Below, in pieces: positions 10,933 to 19,869 of a stretch of DNA of 64,000 bases (within the stretch, counting starts at the first letter, position 1; every line of letters begins with the position of its first letter). The notes below the pieces were generated by a model. That model had not been told where the DNA came from. It worked only from the letters and a program-made list of their open reading frames with translations, and searched no databases. The position numbers and the translations under genes were made by a program. The stretch covers positions 5,089,983-5,153,982 of the forward strand of contig NC_054390.1 of NCBI RefSeq assembly GCF_001625195.1, read 5' to 3'. The DNA comes from Drechmeria coniospora. Its lineage: Eukaryota; Ascomycota; Sordariomycetes; Hypocreales; Ophiocordycipitaceae.

Positions 10933-11805
10933 AATAGCTACCAAAGGTTCAGCAGCACCAATTTGCTGACGAAGGCTATTAAGTTGATTACATAGCCATT
11001 GATAGCCTTCTTCCTTTTCTGTATTTATTAAGCCAAATGCAAAGTTAGCAAGAGTTTGTTGGTCGGTAATTCCAACAACTTGAAACAAGAACATATTAAA
11101 CCGGTTTGTTTTATATGTATTATCAAGACCAAGAACCTCCGGAAAACGTTTCCACATTTTCTCACACCATGGGTATGTCCAGAATATACCAGTAATACGA
11201 TCATCTTTATCAATATTTAAACAATGTTTAATATTGTCTTTTTGCAATAAGCGTATAAATCGTTGTGAACTAGTCATACCATCTAACATTTTCTGGCGCA
11301 TACGTTGGCGATCATTATATATATCTCGTGTTCGGAAATATATATGTGATGTATCTGATTGTTCCCGAAGAATTAAATCCATTTGGCGAGCAGTAGTACC
11401 CCTACTTATAGAAATTTCCTGCTGTTGTTGTTGTTGTTGTACTGTACGCCGACGATGGATATTATGGGCAGATGGGTCAAGAGATACAGGATGGTTATGG
11501 TTACTGTTAGTAACACGATAAGACCACTTCCAGTCCAACTTTTTAGAACTAAAAACTGTAATTGAATATAAACAGTTAGTCTTTTGTGTTGTAACCTTCC
11601 GAAGACCGGTAGATTTTGAAACATATTTTAAGCCACGGTCACATATAAAGGTAAGATGTATTGGCTGTAATCCGTTACCAAAGTTATGCTTTTTTCCACT
11701 ACTATTTCGTTTTACAATTGCAGTACCATTATTGCGATGAAAGGTTTGGAGATAGTTATATATTTGTTCATATGTATCGAATATTGTTGGAATAGGTAGA
11801 TGATG
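10920..11805 (-). pseudogene. MULE/FAR1-type transposase, C-terminally truncated
   Basis: On the minus strand from about 11790 the frame reads FDTYEQIYNYLQTFHR, CDRGLKYV, TNCLYSITV and SNHNHPVSL. This is the Cys2-His2 FAR1/WRKY-GCM1-type DNA-binding zinc finger of MULE transposases. Then come a Gln run (QQQQQQQ), a linker and the MULE core: GIFWTYPWCEKMWKRFPEVL, GLDNTYKTNRFNMFLFQVVG (first catalytic Asp) and FAFGLINTEKEEGYQWLCNQL. The ORF leaves homology at about 10930, inside the left TIR, and stops at 10798, so the second Asp, the Glu and the SWIM finger are missing. No ATG precedes the zinc finger in frame. The frame stays open rightward through the minisatellite to a TAG near 12972. Confidence 0.82.
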
Positions 11806-12946
11806 ACTAGTATGACTAGCCGGGCCGCTGCTGTGACTGCTGGGACCGTTGTGACTGTCGGGATTGTTGTAACTGCCGGGACCGTTGTGACTGCCGGGAC
11901 CGTTGTGACTGCCGGGATCGTTGTAACTGCCGGGATTGTTGTAACTAGCCGGGCCGCTACTGTGACTGCCGGGACCGTTGTGACTGCCGGGACCGTTGTT
12001 ACTGCTGTGACTGCTGTGACTGCCGGGGCCGTTGTTACTGCTGTGACTGCTGTGACTGCCGGGGCCGTTGTGACTAGCCGGGCCGCTGCTGTGACTGCCG
12101 GGACCGTTGTGACTGCCGGGGCCGTTGTGACTAGCCGGGCCACTGCTGTACCTGCCGGGACCGTTGTGACTGCCGGGACCGTTGTGACTGCCGGGACCGT
12201 TGTGACTGCCGGGATCGTTGTAACTAGCCGGGCCACTGCTGTGACTGCCGGGACCGTTGTGACTGCTGGGGCCGTTGTGACTAGCCGGGCCGCCGCTGTA
12301 CCTGCCGGGACCGTTGTGACTGCCGGGACCGTTGTGACTGCCGGGATCGTTGTAACTAGCCGGGCCACTGCTGTGACTGCCGGGACCGTTGTGACTGCTG
12401 GGGCCGTTGTGACTAGCCGGGCCGCCGCTGTACCTGCCGGGACCGTTGTGACTGCCGGGACCGTTGTGACTGCCGGGATCGTTGTAACTAGCCGGGCCAC
12501 TGCTGTGACTGCCGGGACCGTTGTGACTGCTGGGGCCGTTGTGACTAGCCGGGCCACTGCTGTACCTGCCGGGACCGTTGTGACTGCCGGGACCGTTGTG
12601 ACTGGTCGGGCCGCTGCTGTGACTGCCGGGACCGTTGTGACTGCTGGGGCCATTGTGACTGGCCAGGCCGCTGCTGTGACTGCCGGGACCGTTGTGACTG
12701 CCGGGGCCGTTGTGACTAGCCGGGCCACTGCTGTGACTGCCGGGACCGTTGTGACTGCTGGGGCCGTTGTGAATAGCCGGGCCGCCGCTGTAACTGCCGG
12801 GACCGTTGTGACTGCCGGGGCCGTTGTGACTAGCTGGGCCGCTGATGTGACTGCCGGGACCGTTGTAACTGCTGGGGCCGTTGTGACTAGCCGGGCCGCT
12901 GCTGTAACTGCCGGGACCGTTGTGACTGCCGGGATCGTTGTAACTG
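11806..12946. repeat. 18/21-bp minisatellite inside the MULE
   Basis: About 60 units with core GTGACTGCCGGGACCGTT (18 bp), mixed with 21-bp variants containing CTAGCCGGGCCGCTGCT. All units are multiples of three, so long frames stay open on both strands (for example VTAGTVVTAGT on plus, AVTTVPAVTTVP on minus). In the transposase frame the unit reads NGPGSH or SSGPASH. Sub-blocks of about 120 bp are themselves repeated (12230-12360, 12360-12480, 12480-12560), which indicates repeated slippage or unequal exchange. The long frames lack any signal of real coding. Confidence 0.9.
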
Positions 12947-13000
12947 TTAAAATACTGGTATTTATACTAGTAAGACTACCCAAATAGGATACTATCCTAT
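12941..13000 (-). repeat. right terminal inverted repeat of the MULE
   Basis: Reverse complement of the left TIR, ending with ATAGGATACTATCCTAT (12984-13000). The outer ~30 bp of this end (GTAAGACTACCCAAAT plus the palindrome) occur again at 13616-13645 between the two tandem LTRs. Confidence 0.85.
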
Positions 13001-13613
13001 TGTTACTAGTAGTACTACTACTAGTAAAGATGCTATACTATACTGCGAGTATTAGTAAGCATATCGAGTTGACTAATAGTATACAACATACTACTTCTCC
13101 GAACTACAACTCGGAACGACTGACGGTAGTACTACTACCGGCCAACTCACTACTACAATACAACTTGTATACGTAGTAGCCAGTCAACCACAGGAGCCAA
13201 TTGATCGGAATGACAATTGCCGCTCTCCCAGTCGCTACTAGCCATTGCCAGCTCACAGTACTACTGCGGGCAATCAAACCATTGTGCGACCGAAACGGCG
13301 ATCAAACCATTGTGCGACCAAACGGGCAATCAAACCATTGTGCGATCAAACGGGCGATCAAACAGTAGTGTAACTGCGCAGTCACAATCTGGACCCACAA
13401 GGTACTACTCTGTAGGCATAAATAGCCGTACTTCCCTTGCACTTTAGTTAGAAGAATAATCGCATTCGTTTGTATAATTCGGTACTACCAATTGTGCACT
13501 CTTGCCCAGTTACTAACGGGCACCCCTTATGCTGTTACTAACAGCTTGATTGATTCCCTGGTCTGTGCGATATACTTCCACTACCCCCTCCTCTTGCGCA
13601 TACAAATTGCAAG
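13001..13613 (+). repeat. LTR-like unit, tandem copy 1
   Basis: It starts TGTTACTAGTAGTACTACTA and ends near ATACAAATTGCAAG. It recurs 645 bp downstream with a few per cent divergence. It shares TTGCCCAGTTACTAAC and TGCTGTTACTAACAGC with the copia-1 LTR in the same order, so it is probably the LTR of a related copia family. It contains 26- to 27-bp internal repeats built on ATCAAACCATTGTGCGACC (13268-13370) and a TATA-like CATAAATAG. Confidence 0.7.
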
Positions 13614-13645
13614 AGTAAGACTACCCAAATAGGATACTATCCTAT

Positions 13646-14260
13646 TGTTACTAGTAGTACTACTACTAGTAAAGATGCTATACTATACTGCGAGTATTAG
13701 TAAGCATATCGAGTTGACTAATAGTATACAACATACTACTTCTCCGAACTACAACTCGGAACGACTGACGGCAGTACTACTGCCGGCCAACTCACTACCA
13801 CAATACAACTTGTATACGTAGTAGCCAGTCGACCACAGGATCCAATTGATCGGAATGACAATTGCCGCTCTCCCAATCGCTACTAGCTATTGCCAGCCCA
13901 CAGTACTACTGCGGGCAATCAAACCATTGTGCGACCGAAACGGCGATCAAACCATTGTGCGACCAAACGGGCAATCAAACCACGGTGCGATCAAACGGGC
14001 GATCAAACTATGGTGTGACTGCGCAAGCCACAATCTGGACCTACAAGGTACTACTCTGTAGGCATAAATAGCCGTACTTCCCCTGCACTTTAGTTAGAAG
14101 AATAATCGCATTCGTTTGTATAATTCGGTACTATCAATTGTGCACTCTTGCCCAGTTACTAACTGGCACCCCTTATGCTGTTACTAACAGCGTGATTGAT
14201 TCCCTGGTCCGTGCGATATACTTCCACTACCCCCTCCTCTTGCGCATACAAATTCCAAGA
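13646..14260 (+). repeat. LTR-like unit, tandem copy 2
   Basis: Second copy of the 13001-13613 unit, with the same internal ATCAAACC repeats, one of them changed to ATCAAACCACGGTGCG. It is separated from copy 1 only by the 30-bp MULE-end sequence. No internal retrotransposon region lies between the two copies, so this is a tandem LTR left by unequal recombination, or a segmental duplication of MULE end plus LTR. Confidence 0.7.
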
Positions 14261-15817
14261 ATAACTACGAAACCTTATTTTATAATAATGCGTTTGGTTT
14301 TAGGACTTGGAGAAATATACAAGAAAGGCGTACGGAACTGTTTAATAATACGCTATATTGGAGCGCCGTATTGTAGCCCGAGTTGTTAATTTTGGAGGAG
14401 CATTTTGGATTTTAGAGCATTGCATTTTGGGATAACGATCGCTAGGACGATATTATATACGCCGTAACTCAGCCGCATCTGGATTACTTGCTTTATCTAA
14501 CTTACAAATTCGACCCGTAAACCCTAGAGACCCTGATACTGGAGCAGGCTTTAGCTTTAGAAATAATTTGAGGCATTATTTTTACATACCGAAGTATAGT
14601 GGGCTTGCGAAGACCCTAGTATCTCAATAACTCGTAGAAGAGACTGACTTCGAATTCCGTACCCTGTTGAGGAGACGGGACAACGAATGGTCGGAGGGAA
14701 TAACGCTCAGAAAGCTGCAGTAGCGCGCTTAGCCATAGCAGAAGTGTGAGATAGGCTTTGGGGACTCAATACATACATTTCGCCGAGGTATATAGTGGGT
14801 GCTAGCATAGCTTGATACTATCTCAGTCGCTCAGTAGGTGCTTTATATGGCGATGCCGCCCGCCTACCTAAGGTGTAGGTTTTGCCGTTTGGGGCGTTGA
14901 ACGCTGCGGATTTGCAACGATATAAAAGTAGTAAGAATTTTTGTTATCAAAAGACCTCAATTACGCGTTACTGAAATGGAAGGGATATTGTTAGATTCGA
15001 AATCTTATTTTCAGTCCTACGGCTTCTGCTCAGACGCCACCCCCGACCTGCACCGCGTCTCTGCCGCAGAACGGGCCAGTTAATGTCGGTGAATTCGTTC
15101 ACCTGTTTCTCCCGCATATGCTAGCCAAAATTGGGCGTGGTCTAAATATTTTATGGGTCTAAGGGGGTGAAACTAATATCGGTTGTGTGTGATAGGCTGG
15201 CCGATGGACTAGACCTACCGCACAGCTCCGGCGAAGGCATTAGTCACGCTTCTGGTTTAAGATCCTGAAGGTGCCTAAAGGTGTGGCGCTTCGGGGCGTA
15301 TAAGGAACCGTCCATTTGGTGACGGCAAGATCTGTCCAAAACCTTACAGGGCATTTGACCACCCTGATACGCGGCAGGTTGCAGACTGAACTACTGTAGT
15401 CAACCTTGGGTAGAAAATGGTCTCTCGATGATTACCCACAATTGGCCACGAATGCCGGAGATGGACTTGCAGAACGAAGAGCTCGGGCGCTGTAACAGGT
15501 TGGCGCTGCGTAGCTCACCTGCCACTTCTCCCTTCCGGCGCTTCGAGGATGAACCACTTGTCTGCAAGACGCCATCGACCGAGGCGCACGGCGACGAGCC
15601 GTTTGTCTAACACTAAACACTTGACCACGCTCGCACGGCCAGAGCCCGTTATTTCAGATTGGATATTCCATTCAAAGGCTGATTCAGCATCAAGACGCCA
15701 GCCTAGACGAGGTCGCAATTGGATCTTGCGTCGACTGGCAAAGCCCGTTTTGGATAGTAATAGCTACCACCTTAGGTTGCCTAGTTGTAACGCGGGTCTT
15801 ATGGTACAGTAGAGTAT
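14261..15817. other. decayed coding-like sequence, unidentified
   Basis: On the plus strand around 14455-14760 one frame shows protein-like stretches such as LSNLQIRPVNPRDPDTGAGF, FRNNLRHYFYIPKYSG and TDFEFRTLLRRRDNEWSEG, broken by several stops, mostly TAG. I do not recognise the family. It looks like an old gene or element eroded by point mutation. From 15000 to 15800 only short frames remain. No RNA gene was recognised. Confidence 0.4.
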
Positions 15818-16042
15818 TGATGCAACAGAGGAGAAAGGGGGCCGCCCTGACTAGGGCTACAACGAATCAAGGATCGTGAGATGGGTCAGAATCAATCTAT
15901 TGGTGTTCTTCTTGATGATGTTGTTGCCAACCACAAGGTGTCCTCTGGGCCTGCTTAAATAGGCGCAGATGTGGACACCGCTACGTAACTAACTACCCGG
16001 ACTTTAACCCCGTTACAGGCCTGTTAACGCGTCGGCGCGACA
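15818..16042 (-). mobile_element. solo LTR of the copia-2 family
   Basis: The reverse complement is about 95% or more identical to the copia-2 LTR (16071-16296), from the TGTTGCATCA end at 15818 to the GGCGCGACA end at 16042. A 5-bp direct repeat AGTAT flanks it (15813-15817 and 16043-16047). It is therefore an independent insertion that later lost its internal region by LTR-LTR recombination. It lies 28 bp from copia-2, in opposite orientation. Confidence 0.93.
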
Positions 16043-16070
16043 AGTATGTATAGTACAGGCAATAAAGCTA

Positions 16071-16296
16071 TGTCGCGCCGACGCGTCAACAGGCCTGTAA
16101 CGGGGTTAAAGTCCGGGTAGTTAGTTACGTAGCGGTGTCCACATCTGCGCCTATTTAAGCAGGCCCAGAGGACACCTTATGGTTGGCAACAACATCATCA
16201 AGAAGAACACCAATAGATTGATTCTGACCCATCTCACGATCCTTGATTCGTTGTAGCCTTAGTCAGGGCGGCCCCCTTTTTCCCTCTGTTGCATCA
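16071..16296 (+). repeat. copia-2 5' LTR
   Basis: 226 bp, TG...CA. It differs from the 3' LTR at GACGCG versus GATGCG and CTTATGG versus CTTGTGG. It contains a TATA-like TATTTAAG (16152-16159), the likely promoter for the genomic RNA. Confidence 0.95.
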
Positions 16297-16318
16297 GTTA
16301 TGAGCCCGGTATGCGTCC
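16297..16318 (+). other. copia-2 primer-binding site
   Basis: GTTATGAGCCCGGTATGCGT follows the LTR with no spacer. Its complement contains GGGCTCATAAC, the anticodon stem-loop of initiator tRNA-Met. Priming from an internally cleaved initiator tRNA is a known trait of copia and Ty5-like elements. Confidence 0.8.
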
Positions 16319-16504
16319 CAGCGCAAAATTGCTATCCGGAAAAGAAGCAACAGACGAAGACCAGAAAACCACAACGACCGAGAAGTTACACGAAGCTCTC
16401 AGTCTTCGTGACCCGGAAGATCAAGACCACCAACGGTCACACGAAGCCCTCCTTCTTCGTAAGAAGCGGTCAACAGTCAACAAACACGCCAAATACACAC
16501 AAAA

Positions 16505-16715
16505 GCCTCGGTCAACAAGACGATATCCACAAGATGATGTCAACGATCGGGTACACAGAAAAGCCGCAGCGCCTACACGCTGTAATATCGACGATCCGGC
16601 ACTATGCAAAAGCCTCGGTCAACAAGACGATATCCACAAGATGATGTCAACGATCGGGCACACAGAAAAGCCGCAGCGCCCATGCGCTGTAATGTTAACG
16701 ATCCGACACAAAAAC
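16505..16715 (+). repeat. ~105-bp tandem duplication in the copia-2 leader
   Basis: Two copies of a unit starting GCCTCGGTCAACAAGACGAT (about 16505 and 16610), with shorter partial copies on either side (CACACGAAGC and GTCAACAAGACAATG). A C-run of about 14 nt follows at 16817-16830. Frames running through it look like untranslated leader or a poorly conserved gag start, not a separate gene. Confidence 0.75.
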
Positions 16716-16851
16716 CGCACGAAGCCCTGTAGTCAACAAGACAATGTCAGCAAGATGACATTAACGATCGGGCACAATAAAGCCTCAAGAGAACTTACTA
16801 AAAGGGGCTCGCCCCAACCCCCCCCCCCCCTTTGCCCCCATCCTCAGCACT

Positions 16852-18060
16852 CATCTTTTCATATCCTTAAAGACTCATCTTTTCACTTCCAACAAGACCT
16901 TCACGTCCACTCTTCGAAACAATCAACCAACAATCGTTACGATAATCACCACTGCAGCCAACTCCAAGGCATATCCGAAGCTCAAGAAGTCGGAAGATTG
17001 GGAACGATAGCTTGGATCGTATCGACGTCTTGCCAAGAATAGTGACATCTGGGATTATGTTAACCCAGATGGAGCTATTACTCTATTACCACCAACGGTA
17101 CAGACCTATGGTGATAGGGTTGCAATGATCAACGAACAATCCCTCGCCCAACTCACAAACGAGGGCAAGGACGACCAATTCGTCCCAATCAAAGTCCTCA
17201 GCACCGAAGACAAAGAGAGGTTCCAACTTGAACGGTACGACTTCGACATCAAGCTTCGTCGTTACGAGATTCGAAAGAAGGCGTGTTCGCAACTCCTGCA
17301 TTGGATGGAAGAGACGATAAGTCCGGATCTTTTGACGAACCTCAATGATATCGTGGAGATCTCTAAGATCGTCAGCAAAGTCAGACAACGTCTCGGGATT
17401 ATACCCATGTTGCGACAGGAGCAGATAAGGACCAACTACTTCAACGTTATGCACAACTCCTCACACCTAAGCGGACTCGATTGGTATCAGCTGTGGGAGG
17501 CAGCATACATCGATGCAGTAGCCTTCAACATACCTGAAATCGACGGCACGTTCGGCATCACCCAGTTCCTCAACAGTGCAATGTCGTTCAACATCACTTG
17601 GGCCCAAGTCCAAAAGGATAGGTTCATTCGTCTTCAGGTTGCAGGCCAGGAGATCGAAACATCACTGAAGCAGTTGGCCACCGAATTCCTTGCAAGCACT
17701 AAGTCGAAGTTAGACCAGCACAAGGAATCAACAACAACATCCAGCGCCTTCAACACGGCCACAGACCCGAAGACGAAGAAGACTTACGACTGCCCATGTG
17801 GAATCAAGAAAGCATTACATACCTGGACTCCGATCCAATGTGCTGCGTTCAAGGTTGCGGTCCTTGGCAAAACGGCCTTCTAGGGCAACATCAGGAAGGA
17901 AAGGATCGAGAAGTGCAAGAAGGCAATGGGACAAAGCCGTTAGCAGCAAACGGTACAGGCTATCAAGGCCTCAGGAGGATCAACTTCGACATCGACAACG
18001 GAACCAAAGAAGGAATCATGGCCAACAGTCGATGCTGTATGTGTAGTCCTCGATAACCTG
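16852..18060 (+). pseudogene. copia-2 gag
   Basis: The frame reads KLKKSEDWER, then a TAG at 17008, then LGSYRRLAKNSDIWDYVNPD, the usual start of fungal copia gag (the W...A...IW..idP pattern). The gag body follows, with ERYDFDIKLRRYEIRKKAC and IPMLRQEQIRTNYFNVMHNS. At 17785-17850 CPCGIKKALHTWTPIQC forms the CxCG-x-H-x-C zinc knuckle typical of this clade, here slightly lengthened. TAG codons at 17881 and 17941 follow the knuckle, both at positions where Gln (CAG) is likely. Gag would package the RNA. Confidence 0.85.
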
Positions 18061-18624
18061 CCGGAACTCCAATCAGTATTCAGCATAACATCAACGGCAC
18101 ACCCTTTAAGGAACTCAACCCTTCTCGACGACTGCGCCAGCACTCACGTGGTTAACACTAGGGACCTCCTTCAGGATCAAGTCCCTAGTGCAGACTCTGA
18201 TGTGATCTTGGTAGGCGATACAGCCATCCAGGTGGTGTGTCGGGGGACGAGGGTGATGAAGGGAATACTGAACGGCCCTGATGGCCCAAAAACAAGGGAT
18301 CTGATCCTAAAGAACGTTGCATTCGTCCCGGGATTTCACACCAACTTGATCAGTGGAGGCAAGGTGCAATCCCTTGGGCTGTGGTACTGTGGTATTGATA
18401 ATACCCTCAGATTTGGCACCCTGCAGCAGAATCAGGTTGTACTTACCCTCTCACGCCACTACGGCCTTATGGTAGCCGAATTCAAGCCTCTTGACTCGTG
18501 CTTTGAGTTGCCGTACGCTCCGTCATATGTGTTCTCGGCCGTAGGCGATGCGGCGAGGCGCTATGGTGGGCGAAATCGATCAATGATGCCTCCAAAGGAA
18601 CGTTGTGACGAAGTTAAGTTGTAG
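18061..18624 (+). pseudogene. copia-2 protease
   Basis: Same frame as gag. STLLDDCASTHVVNTRDLL occupies the position of the copia aspartic protease active site, usually LDSGASxH, but the triad here is D-D-C. FVPGFHTNLISGGKV is the downstream conserved strand block (VPxxxxNLIS), and KVQSLGLWY continues the fold. The D-D-C could be a lineage variant or a mutation. The frame ends at TAG 18622, where the next conserved residue of the integrase start is Trp (LWHLRSGH), so a TGG to TAG change is likely. Confidence 0.8.
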
Positions 18625-19869
18625 CACTTACGATCAGGGCATGCGGGGTCAAGGGCCCTAGAAAAATTAGTCGCACAAGCGATTGGGGTTAAGATTCGGG
18701 GCCCCGAAACAATTGAATGCTCAGATTGTGCGTTGGGCAAGGCACACGAGATCGTTTCCCGCAGAACACCCACCACACAGTCCCGACAGCCTTTCTATCG
18801 ACTCCTGCTTGATATCTTCGCATTTACTGTGGGATATAACGGCCACACATGCACCCTATTGGTCACCGACGAATACAGTGGGGCCTTGTTCTCGTGGAGC
18901 CTTCATTCCAAAGATGCCTCTTTCAACATAATTCGAGGCCTCGAGGCCACGATCCGCCGCCACTGCGGCGTTCACATCTGCAAGATCAAAATGGATAACG
19001 AACGTTCCCTTGTCAATCTTCCAACCCAGAGAGACTCACCCTTTCAGATCTGGGCCAAGCAGGAAGGTATCGATCTCGAACTTCCCCCCTCAAACACGAA
19101 GGAACCAACGGGTGGGGCAGAGAGGCCAGGAGGCATCGTTCAACAACGGATACGATGCTGCCTAGGCAAACTTCCTCGCAACCTCTGGCCAGAAGCCTAT
19201 CACACACTTGTACGGATATACAATATCCTCCCTCGGTAGCGGAACCAGTGGCAGTCACCAAGAGAATACCTCGACCGATGGTTCCACCGCTATCTACGAT
19301 GGTACGGCCGCGTGGGCTCAACGGCAGATTCAACCCTCGATCTGCGACCACGATGGACCAACATCTACGCCTTCGGCTGTAAGGCGTACCCTCTTCACAT
19401 TGATCACAAAAAAGGTCACCAGAAGAGGGCCTTCAAGATCCGACCCAGAGCGCACATTGGATACCTTGTGGGGTACCACGCAAGTAACATATATCGCATC
19501 TGGGTCCCACAGTTGAAGAAGGTAATCCTATCACGAGATGTTACATTTGACGAAACAAGCTTCTTCGATCCAGCTACGGAGGATCTATAGATCCCAATCG
19601 AAGAATACACTCCCCTGATACAGTCTCTCGAACTTACACTCAAACACAACTCAATTCTTGACGACTATATCGAGGACTTTAACTCAAACATCCTCAATAT
19701 ACCTTCCAACGACCTGAACTCGGGTACGCAGGGCGCCACAGATCTAGCCCCTGAACTCCCGACTTCAACTACAATCCCGGTTAATGCAGGCATCTCGAAG
19801 ATTCCTACCAACGACCAGGGACTACTCACGCCAGTAGGAACACCGAACCCGACGGGGGCCTCGGATCCA
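18625..19869 (+). pseudogene. copia-2 integrase and linker
   Basis: HLRSGHAGSRALEKLV...CSDCALGKA is the HHCC zinc finger. The DDE core has LLLDIFAF, KMDNERSL and GGAERPGGIVQQ, so D, D and E are all present. A TAG at 19237 breaks the core near LVRIYNILPR. The frame resumes as EYLDRWFHRYL, YAFGCKAYPLHIDHKK and RAHIGYLVGYHASNIYRIW, the copia integrase C-terminal GKGY-like block. TAG 19588 follows. A low-complexity linker leads to RT. Integrase would insert the cDNA. Confidence 0.87.

Larger units (their letters stand above)
10874..13000 (-). mobile_element. MULE (Mutator-like) deletion derivative
   Basis: A 2.13-kb element bounded by ~59-bp terminal inverted repeats that differ at only a few positions. 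It holds, on the minus strand, a FAR1/MULE-type transposase truncated inside the catalytic domain and a 1.1-kb minisatellite. The transposase ends next to the left TIR, before the second catalytic residue, so this is a non-autonomous internally deleted copy that could in principle be moved by a relative. The 17-bp palindrome at each end (10874-10890 and 12984-13000) can be read as the outermost TIR or as a target duplication of a palindromic site. Confidence 0.7.

Noticed and set aside
11712..12987. 423- and 395-codon frames over the minisatellite
   Set aside because: Pure repeat translation (VTTVPA, VTAGTV) on both strands; the biologically meaningful frame is that of the MULE transposase.
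13268..14000. short ATCAAACC repeats considered as a CRISPR array
   Set aside because: Only three or four contiguous imperfect repeats without unique spacers, inside an LTR of a eukaryotic genome.
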